This document shows, in pieces, positions 40,270-52,262 of a DNA stretch of 64,000 bases. How positions within the stretch are numbered: the stretch's first letter is position 1; the number at the start of each line of letters is the position of its first letter. The notes beneath the pieces were generated by a model. The model was not told the origin of the DNA, made no database searches, and saw only the letters and a list, made by a program, of their open reading frames with translations. The stretch covers positions 11,923,507 through 11,987,506 of the forward strand of contig NC_067206.1 of the NCBI RefSeq assembly GCF_026262505.1, written 5' to 3'. The translations under genes were made by a program, and so were the position numbers. This stretch comes from Trichomonas vaginalis G3. Taxonomy: Eukaryota > Parabasalia > Trichomonadida > Trichomonadidae.

Positions 40270-43200
40270 ATGAACAAAAACGGAACAGCTAAAATGAATG
40301 ATAATCAAATTAGAGCAGAAGGTAGAAGGTTATTTAAACGCTTCTATAACATTCCTGATGGTGCTAATCCTAAAACTCGTAGAAGCTATTTAAATGAAGC
40401 AATAGATGCATATGAAGGGTTTGACATTTCATCAGAAAGTGAGAGATTAGCGAGAATGTTAAACGTTAATATTGATTTCTATTATTGTGATCCTCAACCA
40501 GAAGACGTGGACATAAATAAGGTAGACTTTCCATTAGTGGATTCAATAATGATAGATCCAGAATTTGAAACAGTAAATATTTTATTAACACAGAGTCCAT
40601 GTGGAAAACTTCACGCTGACAGAATAACAGACGTTGAAGCACTCACTGGCTATAAAGTTTGTCCATATTGTAAAGAAGAAGTTTATTCTATCCGTGATGA
40701 TCCAGAAAGGAAAAACCAAAGAAGATTTTTAAAGTATTGTGAGAAATGTAAAGAAAATAATGGAAGATTAATTCAAGACGTTCAGTTGCAAAAGACACAG
40801 CAACCATATGCACCACATATTACGAAACAGAAGATATATCAGTGGTTATTAGCTCACAATTTGCAGAAATATTATCAACCGACAAGATATTATATTACTT
40901 TTGACTTTGAAACATTAGAGACTAAAGAAGAATTACAACTTTCTGAGTGTGCAACTTTGAATGCTTACTTAAAACCATTCATGGTATCATCAACGGTTAA
41001 ATTAAACGATAAAACATATACGAGGAATTTTTGCTTAACTTCGAGTGATTCTTTTATTTCTGATTGGATTGAGTTTTTATTTTCAACCTGTTCATTAGTT
41101 GTTGAATCAAATATGAGTCAATACAATGAATTATTGAAGTCGCAAACGGCGGGAACTTTGTCTCATACATTAAATGAAAAACAGAAGGAAGCATTTAAAG
41201 AACTTCTAGATGAGGAATTCAATAAAGTGAATATCATAGGTTTTAATTCGGGAAAGTTTGATTTAAATTTAATTCTTCGTGATTTAAACACTGCAAAATG
41301 GAAAATAAAATCAATGCTGGGTTCATCTTCACAATTTAAGCAAATCATTGTAAAGAAAACAAACACTCCATATGAATTGAGATTTATTGACATCAGAAAT
41401 TATATAGCGGGTGGGACATTAGACCAATTCACTCAAGATTTCGGAAACAATAAATCACGTGTTAAATCCTTTTTACCTTATCAATTCATCACATGGGAAA
41501 ATTACGAAGAAGAATTATATAAAGAGGAACCATTCACGAAAGATTCATTTTATTCAGCATTAACCAAGAAACTATATCAGATAGTGATTATCAAATATAT
41601 CTCAATGATGCTAAAAATTTTAAGAATAGATTAGAATATTTTATTCATTATTGCAATAAAGATGTTGAAATTATGATTGACCCAATCGATAAAATTATTG
41701 AAGAAACATTTGTTTATAAAATTGACATGCTTCATAATCTTTCTTTATCATCGAATGCTTCAATGATTCGTTACGCTTTAGCATATAAAGACTTTAATCC
41801 TAATGAAAAATATCCTGAGGAAGAGATAGAATCAAGTTTGAATTAACGAAAAAGTATTGGAAATATAAAATTGAATCATATAAGAAACAAGATGAAAAAG
41901 CAGAAAGGAAATACTAAAAAATAATGTTTCAATGGATGATTTTCAATACTATCACGATTTAATCCTTTCATCTAAATGCAAAATGTGTGGTAAAGCGTTT
42001 ACATATGCAAATAAACCAACATTGGATAGAATCGATAATGAAAAACCACATACCACAGAAAATTGTCAGTTAATGTGTTGTTATTGCAATGTCGTAAAAT
42101 CAAATAAAGATGAAGATGTTCAACGTTTAAGAATCAATTTAAGAAATTATGCATTAAAAAATAATTTACCAATGACTTTAGATTCAGTTGAAGCTTATCA
42201 CATTCTCCGTAATGGAATTACTGGTGGTTTATCAAATGTTCAACATAGAGTAAATCTTAAAGGAATCACACACATTAATAAACTTGCATATAATCCAGAA
42301 ACTAAAACTGTATCAAATGAGGACACACAACATTATGACTCATTTCGTTGGTTTGATTTTAATTCATTATATCTTCATCATTTTCATCTAATCCTCATGA
42401 TTTCATTCAATATACTGACCATAAAATGTATATGCCGGGAAGATTGAATGGTGTTATCATTTGTGATACAGCAACAAGAAGCAAAAGCACTGGGAATAAT
42501 TAAGAAGAAAAATACTTTATTCGTGGCTGAAGTAAAGGGTCACATTGATGAAAAATACATTAATGATTACATAAACTTTTTACCGATAATAAGAAACTTA
42601 GATATTATCACAGATGAAAAAACAATTGGCAGTTTTATGTATAATTACATGAAATCAAACAATCTTACAAGTTGACCAGAAACAGAGGAAATTAACTCAG
42701 TTAGCATCAACATACAACCAATATCAACCATTTTCTTCTTATTATCTTTGGTATCTAATAGACAGATTTCATTTTATCATTGATGACATTCAATCAATTT
42801 TAACATTTACTAAAAAACACTTGTTTTAATGAATTTGCGAACGAATTTATGAACGAAAGACAAAAGGCTGAATTAGAAGGAAATAAAGGAAAAGTTTATT
42901 TTGCAAGATTTCACTTAATGGATCATATGGTTACGATGCAATGAATACACAAAATTACGCAAAGACTAAAATAATGAATGCACAGAAGGCACGCGTTGCA
43001 TGTATGTCAAATAAGTTTAAAAACATAAGAGAAATAGGTGAAGATACATATCAAGTGATGCTTAAAGATAGATTTTATAGATGTGATACATGTTTACAAG
43101 AGGCATTCTTCACTTTAGATAATGCTAAATACTGGTATTTAGTTTTCATTTATGATTTTATGTATAAATGCATGAATGTTAATCGTTTTCATTTCATTGA

Positions 43201-43729
43201 AGGTGATACTGATTCATCTTATTGGGCAATCGCTGGCGACCCAAATCCCTAACACTCAAGCATTTCAAGCAATTGTTACCGATAAACAATTTTATGATAA
43301 AAACATTTTCAAATTCGCACCATTTGATTTCTTCTGTTTGATGAGAAATTTAAACCTAAATTAAAGAATAAAGCTGAAGAAAAAGCACATGAGAAGAAGT
43401 TATTGGGTTTAGCAATTGAGAAACAAGGTGATAACATGGTTGCTTTATGCCCCAAGTGTTATACATCATTCAACGGTTCAATTGATGGAAGTGATTTTAA
43501 AAAGATTGCACAAAAAATGAAAGGTGTTAGTTTACGACAAAATAAACAATTAACACCTAAAAATTATTTGGATATAATAAATGATAAAGTGATATTTGAT
43601 GGTCAGAATATTAATTTACAACTTAAAAACGGGTCAATGACTCGCTTAACAATCGGTAAGACTGCATTAACAGGAGCACACACTAAGGCTGTATGTTGTG
43701 AAAATGGATGTTGTATGCCATTTATTTAA
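40270..43729 (+). pseudogene. Polinton protein-primed DNA polymerase B region, broken
   Basis: The region encodes parts of a family B polymerase. The 3'-5' exonuclease segment is recognisable around YYITFDFETLE near 40.9 kb and IIGFNSGKFDLNLI near 41.24 kb. The palm segment is marked by RWFDFNSLYLHH near 42.36 kb and by a later EGDTDSSYWA motif near 43.2 kb. Between them lies an HNH-like zinc motif (41.97-42.11 kb). The gene is broken, with about six breaks, and has no apparent guest of its own. Protein-primed PolB replicates the Polinton genome. Confidence 0.88.
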
Positions 43730-43853
43730 TACAATTTAAAATTTTATTTTTAATAAAATGCCACAGAAGAGACAAAAGGAACCGTAAATAATGGTTTTGA
43801 TACTATGATTCAAAGAGGTGGGCACCCTTAAACATTTATTTTTTTTTATAAAA

Positions 43854-45355
43854 ATGGATAACACAGATTTAAAAAATTTAATTGATGATTTAGTACTTAA
43901 TCAAAATTTTCTTAATTATTATGAATTAAATCATATCTCCAAAAACATAATAACAATATAACGGGTGATGATATGGATTATTATTATCCGTATTATAAAA
44001 ATGAAATTTTGAAATATCATGATAAAATAATTTCTAAAATTAAAGACAAAATTAAAAATAATGAATATACAAAGGGAAAAACTAAATCACAACTTAAACA
44101 ATTGAAAGATTTCAAAAATAAAGTATTAACAGAAGAAGATATTGATGAATTATATAAATTATATAATCATGAGCCGCAAAAACAAAAGGTGCAAAACGCC
44201 CAGGTCCTTCAGACCATAAATGAAGCACAAGCTTTAATTTATGATTCATTAGTTAAACCATATTCAACCCGACTTTTAAATGAAGATCAACTTTTGGAAT
44301 TCATCCTTCAACATAAACTCGAAGCGGGAAAGTATATCAAACCTTTATATACAGCATATTTAAAACAAATGAATAGAATACATCCAGAATTAATGAAGGG
44401 GGGAATGAAATCCAAAATCAAAGCAGATAAAATTAAACCACTTGCAACGACAGTACCTCCAACGACAGTACCTCCTCCTTCAGTTAATCCTTCATCATTC
44501 ACTTTATTATATCCATTTCAAACATTAAAGAAGCAAAAAGATTTTAAAAAGGATTTCAAGATATTAAATAAACCAATTGACCCGAAAATTCAACCGTTAA
44601 AGGAAAAATTTAGTCGCCCTTCATTTGCTCCATATCCATATTCATACGAAATCGATCATCTGGAATATTCAAAAGGAAACGTTACTTATTTATTTGCCAT
44701 TAACATTAACACTAGATATTTATATTGCATTCCAGTGAAAGGGAAAACAGAACAGGAAACAAGAAGAGCTATACAATACTTACTAGATCATGAAAGAGTA
44801 GATAATATCAGGGGTGATGGTGATAAAGGATTTCAGGCAGATATGGCTCATTATTTCCCACAAATTAATTTTTTCTTTTCATCCTCTCCATATACGTTTC
44901 ATAATAAAATAGTTGATGCGGTAATGAGAACTCTTAGAGATGCGTTAGGGGTTAACGGTCAGATATACTGGGATGGAAATCATAACTCCATCATACAACA
45001 GTTAGTATATTATTACAATAATACATGGCATAGAACTATAAACATGAAACCAGTGGAAATGAAAAATGATATTTCAAAAGAATGGGAATATATTAGAAAG
45101 CAAATGGAAAGGTTGAATGATGTTAAACGTGAACAAATTAATTCAGGGCTCATGAATTTTAAACAAGGGGATAAAGTTTTGATTTCATCTCGATTATGGA
45201 AAAACTGATAAATCAATGACAAAAAGAAGACGAAGATTTGACACAATAGCTGAATTTGTTAGATATATTAACGGCAATGCATTAGTTGAAGTTGACAATA
45301 AATTAATAGAAATTCCGATTTATTTTATTACTCCATTATATTTAAATAATATTTA
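43854..45355 (+). pseudogene. Polinton integrase (retroviral-like) region
   Basis: A long frame covers most of the region. A variable N-terminal 200 residues lead to the RNase H-like integrase core: SYEIDHLEYSKGNVTYLFAI, DNIRGDGDKGFQADMAHYF and SPYTFHNKIVDAVMRTLRDA, then QQLVYYYNNTWHRTINMKPV as in other Polinton and Ty3-type integrases. A chromodomain-like or SH3-like tail may follow. It catalyses insertion with a 6-bp duplication. The region is mostly open, with one or two breaks. A 30-bp stretch at 44188-44217 is shared with the tail-collar gene. Confidence 0.88.
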
Positions 45356-45375
45356 ATTTTTTTATTTCGTAAGAA

Positions 45376-45645
45376 ATGAGTGACAACAAAGCAGCCAAGA
45401 GTCCAGACAATGAATATAAAAAGAAACTAAACAGAATTAAATCAAAAATATGCTATTACAAAAAGAAGCCGCAATGCGGTGGGGTTGAAAACGATAAAGA
45501 GAGGAAAGAAATAATCGAAAAATTAGAAACTACCGTTCTCCTTAAACTGAGTGAAGCAAAAATAAAAGAATTTAATAGAATAAATAAATTGATTGGAAGA
45601 GATGAATTTAATAAAGATGAATTTTTAAACTCAATCCAAATTTAA
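45376..45645 (+). CDS. Small basic Polinton protein
   Basis: An 89-residue, Lys-rich, helical protein (MSDNKAAKSPDNEYKKKLNR) that ends FLNSIQI just before the convergent tail-collar gene. No domain is recognised. Composition would suit a DNA-binding or packaging role, which is only a guess. Confidence 0.55.
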   Translation: MSDNKAAKSPDNEYKKKLNRIKSKICYYKKKPQCGGVENDKERKEIIEKLETTVLLKLSEAKIKEFNRINKLIGRDEFNKDEFLNSIQI

Positions 45646-45843
45646 TTTTTATTCCTCTTCCCGAACCCTTCTAGGTTCTTCTTTCCATCATTACTGCATA
45701 ACCGCATCTTCTCGGATTTCGTGGTTTGTTGTTTTTAATTCGTTCTTGCATCATTTTTATCATTTCCTCCCTTGTTATGATTCGTGGGGTATCCATTACT
45801 TCATTACCTAATTAATTACAGACATAAAATATATTTAGTTCAT

Positions 45844-46867
45844 TCATTGAACGCGGTACCATGCGAATATAGTCACAAATGGTGGCATATAATCTTTACC
45901 CAAGCCTGTTGGATTTGTTGTGAAAGTGTGTGAATGATTTCCTCCTGGTTCATTTGGTCGAAAAATCTTTTTTGCTGCATTGTTATAAGATGGAGATAAA
46001 ACGTCATTGCCAGCTTCATACTCTGAGTTGTATAATGGGTGGTCTCTTAATGAGTGGCTATGGTCGCCAGAAAAGTTTGTAGTTCCTGTATGAGTGTGTG
46101 GGGGTAAGTTTGCTTCTTTAATTTTCTTCGAACCTCCTGTTTGCTTTGAATATCTAGCACAGTATAAGAATTTATCTACAATCTGCTTCCACGTACCAAA
46201 ACCTAAAACTGTTGCTGGATTTGTTGAATTCATTGACGTATAAATAGAACCAACAGGATATATGGTTTGAAGTATTTCATTTTTCATGCTTGTAATCACA
46301 TCATTTACTTCCGACTTCTTTGCATAATTTTCATCAACATAAGTTTTATCTGCTTTAAGGTCTAAACATCCTGAAACCCATCCTGTATCAGCTTTAACTT
46401 TAAAAGTCTCCGATGTCCATTCATGATACCATTCAACCTTTTCTTTAATTTCATTATCTTTTTCATCAACATAAACCAAATTTGCCTTCTTATTTAATTC
46501 ACTATCCACATATTCCTTATCCACCTTCTTCATTATGTCGTTTAGGAAACCTTCTATGAATTCCTCATTTAAATTAAATCTTCCAATCTTCAAAACTTTA
46601 GGAAATGCATTTAATGCGTAATATCTCTGTTCTTCTGGTGGAATTGATGTTATATCATCCGTTATACCTTTAATTTTAGAATTCATAAATAAAATTTCTT
46701 TTATATTTGATATCACTGCACCACCTTTGCAAACGAATTCGAAATGTTCATTTTTCAATACTATCTCCAAATCTCCATATTTCAACCTTTGCGTTTGTTC
46801 TGCCGTCTTTGAATTATATGCATATATGGCGTATGTAATGGTCTGAAGGACCTGGGCGCTTTGCACC
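45844..46867 (-). pseudogene. Polinton phage-type tail-collar/fibre protein, interrupted by a transposon
   Basis: The minus strand encodes a fibre-like protein. A shaft with short repeats (KADKTYVDENYAKKSE, KKANLVYVDEKDNE) leads to a C-terminal head with YPVGSIYTSMNSTNPATVLG, FGTWKQIVDKF, paired HTHTG and HSHTF motifs, and a final YMPPFVTIFAWYRV. These are the marks of phage tail-collar and receptor-binding domains, in which the His pairs can hold metal. Its 5' end is cut by the fold-back element at 46868, and the first codons lie beyond that element near 52.2 kb. In a Polinton this suggests a virion spike or fibre. Confidence 0.8.
46859..46867. repeat. 9-bp target duplication, left (CTTTGCACC)
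   Basis: CTTTGCACC directly precedes the GAGA tip of the fold-back element and recurs after its other end at 52207-52215. Nine bases is the standard duplication for Mutator-like elements. Confidence 0.9.
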
Positions 46868-47519
46868 GAGAAAAAAACATAGCACACATTTGCACACATT
46901 TTGACACTTTTTCTGACAAGCATCATTCAAATTTGAAGAAAAACCTCTAAATTTCATTCAAATTTCTGTCAAAATGTGTGCAAAATTGAAATAGGCACAC
47001 ATTTTGACATACGATTATTTATATACGTTATTTTAATGGTTTCAGAGAAATCTTCGTTACACATTATTGAAGATTACTCAATATTTAAGTGAATGACTCA
47101 CTACCACCTGTTTAGAAAAATGGTAGCATAAAATCCAAATGTCACATATATTATTTCTTATTTCATACAAATAAACTTACAATTATAACCTCAACTTGTT
47201 TGCAAAGCAGAAACTCAATATAAGCAATCGATCAGTAGTGTATTTAAAAGTCGAATTTAAATTTAAAAATTTATAATCTTATTTCGGAACCAAATAAAAA
47301 AAGCTACGTGGTGTTGATAACAACTATTAAAATTCAAATATTACTACCATGAACAATACAATGGCTCATATTGATAATTGATAAACGTGCATATAAATTG
47401 CATATATCATCAATGTCATTAAGTAAAATACATGTATATAAATAGATTAGAAATATTTTTCGGTTAGAATTAAAATCTATGTAATAAAAAATAAGTTATA
47501 AAAATAAATACCGAATTTT

Positions 47520-47930
47520 TATTTGTAATATAAACTGCTACAATATGCTAGTGTATACAAATGTATTTGTCGTATTGATTTGAAAGATCTTCAACATGGT
47601 TCAGATCTAAATTTGAAACTCGTAAAATAAAGCGAATCTTTATTTATAATATAAACTGCTACTAGTGTGTACAAATGTATTTGTCGTATTGATTTGAAAG
47701 ATCTTCAACATGGTTCAGATCTAAATTTGAAACTCGTAAAATAAAGCGAATCTTTATTTATAATATAAACTGCTACAATATGCTAGTGTGTACAAATGTA
47801 TTTGTCGTATTGATTTGAAAGATCTTCAACATGGTTCAGATCTAAATTTGAAACTCGTAAAATAAAGCGAATCTTTATTTATAATATAAACTGCTACAAT
47901 ATGCTAGTGTGTACAAATGTGTTTGTGTAT
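47520..47930 (+). repeat. 121-bp tandem array, left arm, about three units
   Basis: Units contain ACAAATGTATTTGT, AGATCTTCAACATGGTTCAGATCT and AAATAAAGCGAATCTTTATT, each self-complementary. The second unit is a few bases shorter than the others. It is the inverted counterpart of 50870-51548. Confidence 0.9.
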
Positions 47931-48280
47931 AACAATTGTTATGGCACCTTATAACTTAAAAATCATTTTCATTAACAAATATAAAAAGTGACAATTAATA
48001 TTTTCATTAAATGCATATTTAATTATCAAAACAATGTCGATTTAGCTTGAATGTTCATTATAAATGTGTAAGTTTAGGAAAACAAAAAATAATTAATTCT
48101 CGCAAAACTTATTTTAAAAGAACCTAAACAAATAATAATAAATCTAAAAATAGATATTAATTTAAACGAAGATAATGAGAGAATGGGGATGTTGTAAAAC
48201 AATGAGACTTAATGATCAAATAATTAAAATAATAAAATTAATTAAAGGAAAGCTAAAATAGTTTAATGAATTTTTATAGA

Positions 48281-48815
48281 TTGATTACACAATCAATGTT
48301 TCTGTGTCAATGTACATCAATCAACATTGTTTCATTGAATTTTGTCTTTCACCAAGAAGATTCAAGAACAAAGTTTTGTAGTTTCAATAGATTGATTACA
48401 CAATCAATGTTTCTGTGTCAATGTACATCAATCAACATTGTTTCATTGAATTTTGTCTTTCACCAAGAAGATTCAAGAACAAAGTTTTGTAGTTTCAATA
48501 GATGATTACACAATCAATGTTTCTGTGTCAATGTACATCAATCAACATTGTTTCATTGAATTTTGTCTTTCACCAAGAAGATTCAAGAACAAAGTTTTGT
48601 AGTTTCAATAGATTGATTACACAATCAATGTTTCTGTGTCAATGTACATCAATCAACATTGTTTCATTGAATTTTGTCTTTCACCAAGAAGATTCAAGAA
48701 CAAAGTTTTGTAGTTTCAATAGATTGATTACACAATCAATGTTTCTGTGTCAATGTACATCAATCAACATTGTTTCATTGAATTTTGTCTTTCACCAAGA
48801 AGATTCAAGAACAAT
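48281..48815 (+). repeat. 111-bp tandem array, left arm, five units
   Basis: Unit starts lie at 48281, 48392, about 48502, 48612 and 48723. Each has TTGATTACACAATCAA as a hairpin, and GATTGAT with ATCAATC as an outer stem. One unit lacks two bases, otherwise copies are nearly identical. The array opens a frame on this strand, which is a by-product of the period being divisible by three. Confidence 0.95.
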
Positions 48816-49507
48816 TTTCCTCTTTTTCTTTTTTAAATGATTAAAATATTACCTTGCTTCAACTTTACACGTTTTCGTTTACTAAAATTATCTTTTACCT
48901 TCACTTATCTTATCATACCCAATTATTCATTTAATTCTATATTTTTCTGACCAAAAATCCTCTCAAATCTCCCTTCTTCTTTCAAAAATTCTATGAGTTT
49001 ATTCAAATTTCCTTTAAATCTTTGCTAGTCCTTCTATAGATTCATTCTAAAATTTTTGAAAAAAATTTAAAATTTGCTAAATATATTCTTTATTACTTTG
49101 CACTATTTTCCAATTGAAAAATCGTCGATTTTAATCAAATGTAAGATCATAATAATAAAAATTATGAAACTTACCGTGTTTATTAGTAAATTTCAATATG
49201 AAGTTGTTATACAAACAGCTGGGACTTTAAATTGAGAAATTGCATAATTCCATCTACAAATTTTGGTCTAGACAATAATCATTGATAAATTATAATATAT
49301 GTATTATGTGTATTTACATTGCATATATAACAATTTCAATTTCTATATTAAATTGTTATTTGATATCAGCTATATTTGTTCAGGTAAAATGAAGTGTAAA
49401 AATATAACTCATGAATTACATATATATATATTATTTTTATTATTAAAATCAAATTCAGATTTATAAATTAAGGTTATTCATTTTTGATATGGTTATCACG
49501 CTCAAAT

Positions 49508-50025
49508 ATGGAAATAAAATTAAAAAAAGTCAATACTCCTCAAAAAATACATTGTCTATCATTATATCTATATGCTTCCAAAGTATTTCATCTTAAACTA
49601 AAGACTTTTATATTACAAAAAGATTCAAAGAAGATACAATTGTTTAATTATGTTAAACATTATTCAGATATGACAATTGAAATAAAAGAGTCAAAAAAGC
49701 CTCTAAACTATTTGACAATCCAATAATTTCTTCAACTAAACTATCAAATTTGGAGGATTTAATAAAATGTGGATATGATATGGATATTTCACAAATTGCA
49801 TTGTTTTCAGCCAGAAATGACATTGATACTGCTATGAAAATACTGAACATGGATTCAATCGAAGAATATGGATATGAACTTAATTGCTTATTAAAACAAG
49901 TAAGAGAATTTAGAAGAAGTGATATAAAAGGTCAAATGATTGCAATAAGGACAGATAGCAATGGTAAAAAATACACAGAAGTATTAGCAGAAGGGATTTT
50001 TAAAGCAGATAGCGATGTTGATTGA
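49508..50025 (+). pseudogene. Captured gene fragment with UBA-like segment
   Basis: From the ATG at 49508 (MEIKLKKVNTPQKIHCLSLY) the frame runs to a stop at 49726. A second frame is open across this point and continues from about 49.69 kb to the stop at 50025, so one frame change separates the two halves. The second half reads LEDLIKCGYDMDISQIALFS ARNDIDTAMKILN, which has the spacing of a UBA-type three-helix ubiquitin-binding domain. It then ends in VLAEGIFKADSDVD at the edge of the repeat array. The sequence looks like a cellular gene carried as cargo, as in Pack-MULEs. The parent gene is not in this window. Confidence 0.55.
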
Positions 50026-50515
50026 TGTACATTGACACAGAAACATTGATTGTGTAATCAATCTATTGAAACTACAAAACTTTGTTCTTGAATCTTCTTG
50101 GTGAAAGACAAAATTCAATGAAACAATGTTAATTGATGTACATTGACACAGAAACATTGATTGTGTAATCAATCTATTGAAACTACAAAACTTTGTTCTT
50201 GAATCTTCTTGGTGAAAGACAAAATTCAATGAAACAATGTTGATTGATGTACATTGACACAGAAACATTGATTGTGTAATCAATCTATTGAAACTACAAA
50301 ACTTTGTTCTTGAATCTTCTTGGTGAAAGACAAAATTCAATGAAACAATGTTGATTGATGTACATTGACACAGAAACATTGATTGTGTAATCAATCTATT
50401 GAAACTACAAAACTTTGTTCTTGAATCTTCTTGGTGAAAGACAAAATTCAATGAAACAATGTTGATTGATGTACATTGACACAGAAACATTGATTGTGTA
50501 ATCAATCTATAAAAA
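50026..50515 (-). repeat. 111-bp tandem array, right arm, about four and a half units
   Basis: Inverted counterpart of 48281-48815. The units are almost identical to those on the left, which implies recent copying or ongoing conversion between the arms. Confidence 0.95.
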
Positions 50516-50869
50516 TTCATTAAACTATTTTAGCTTTCCTTTAATTAATTTTATTATTTTAATTATTTGATCATTAAGTCTCATTGTTTTACAACATCCC
50601 CATTCTCTCATTATCTTCGTTTAAATTAATATCTATTTTTAGATTTATTATTATATGAACTTTTGTTTAGGTTCTTTTAAAATAAGTTTCTTTGCGAGAA
50701 TTAATTATTTTTTGTTTTCCTAAACTTACACATTTATAATGAACATTCAAGCTAAATCGACATTGTTTTGATAATTAAATATGCATTTAATGAAAATATT
50801 AATTGTCACTTTTTATATTTGTTAATGAAAATGATTTTTAAGTTATAAGGTGCCATAACAATTGACAAA

Positions 50870-51548
50870 GAGTTATACATTTGTACAAACACATTTGTAC
50901 ACACTAGCATATTGTAGCAGTTTATATTATAAATAAAGATTCGCTTTATTTTACGAGTTTCAAATTTAGATCTGAACCATGTTGAAGATCTTTCAAATCA
51001 ATACGACAAATACATTTGTACACACTAGCATATTGTAGCAGTTTATATTATAAATAAAGATTCGCTTTATTTTACGAGTTTCAAATTTAGATCTGAACCA
51101 TGTTGAAGATCTTTCAAATCAATACGACAAATACATTTGTACACACTAGCATATTGTAGCAGTTTATATTATAAATAAAGATTCGCTTTATTTTACGAGT
51201 TTCAAATTTAGATCTGAACCATGTTGAAGATCTTTCAAATCAATACGACAAATACATTTGTATACACTAGCATATTGTAGCAGTTTATATTATAAATAAA
51301 GATTCGCTTTATTTTACGAGTTTCAAATTTAGATCTGAACCATGTTGAAGATCTTTCAAATCAATACGACAAATACATTTGTACACACTAGCATATTGTA
51401 GCAGTTTATATTATAAATAAAGATTCGCTTTATTTTACGAGTTTCAAATTTAGATCTGAACCATGTTGAAGATCTTTCAAATCAATACGACAAATACATT
51501 TGTATACACTAGCATATTGTAGCAGTTTATATTACAAATAAAAATTCG
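50870..51548 (-). repeat. 121-bp tandem array, right arm, about five and a half units
   Basis: CGACAAATACATTTG recurs at 51004, 51125, 51246, 51367 and 51488, an exact 121-bp period. The inverted partner at 47520-47930 has fewer units. Confidence 0.95.
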
Positions 51549-52206
51549 GTATTTATTTTTATAACTTATTTTTTATTACATAGATTTTAATTCTAACCGA
51601 AAAATATTTCTAATCTATTTATATACATGTATTTTACTTAATGACATTGATGATATATGCAATTTATATGCACGTTTATCAATTATCAATATGAGCCATT
51701 GTATTGTTCATGGTAGTAATATTTGAATTTTAATAGTTGTTATCAACACCACGTAGCTTTTTGTCCTAAATTTATACTATTTGGTTCCGAAATAAGATTA
51801 TAAATTTTTAAATTTAAATTCGACTTTTAAATACACTACTGATCGATTGCTTATATTGAGTTTCTGCTTTGCAAACAAGTTGAGGTTATAATTGTAAGTT
51901 TATTTGTATGAAATAAGAAATAATATATGTGACATTTGGATTTTATGCTACCATTTTTCTAAACAGGTGGTAGTGAGTCATTCACTTAAATATTGAGTAA
52001 TCTTCAATAATGTGTAACGAAGATTTCTCTGAAACCATTAAAATAACGTATATAAATAATCGTATGTCAAAATGTGTGCCTATTTCAATTTTGCACACAT
52101 TTTGACAGAAATTTGAATGAAATTTAGAGGTTTTTCTTCAAATTTGAATGATGCTTGTCAGAAAAAGTGTCAAAATGTGTGCAAATGTGTGCATTTTATC
52201 CATCTC

Positions 52207-52215
52207 CTTTGCACC
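52207..52215. repeat. 9-bp target duplication, right (CTTTGCACC)
   Basis: Partner of 46859-46867. The bases just beyond belong to the interrupted tail-collar gene of the Polinton. Confidence 0.9.
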
Positions 52216-52262
52216 TTAAGTTGCTGTTGTTTAATCATTTATTACGATTTAAAAATAAATAT

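Larger units (their letters stand above)
46868..52206. mobile_element. 5.3 kb non-autonomous fold-back element with MULE-like ends
   Basis: The element lies between two CTTTGCACC copies. It starts GAGA and ends TCTC, and strong inverted identity begins at GCACACATTTGCACACATTT (46882) against 52192. Each arm is about 2 kb and contains, from the tip inward, a unique stretch, a 121-bp tandem array, a 350-bp linker and a 111-bp tandem array. The 1.2 kb centre holds a gene fragment with a UBA-like segment but no transposase. The 9-bp duplication and GAG tips point to the MULE superfamily, whose full member sits at 58173-60468 in the same Polinton. Arms differ in tandem copy number (about three against five units of 121 bp). 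Confidence 0.88.

Noticed and set aside
48266-50520. Open frames with the repeated peptide MFLCQCTSINIVSLNFVFHQ
   Set aside because: By-product of the 111-bp arrays in both arms of the fold-back. No start context, and identical in inverted copies.
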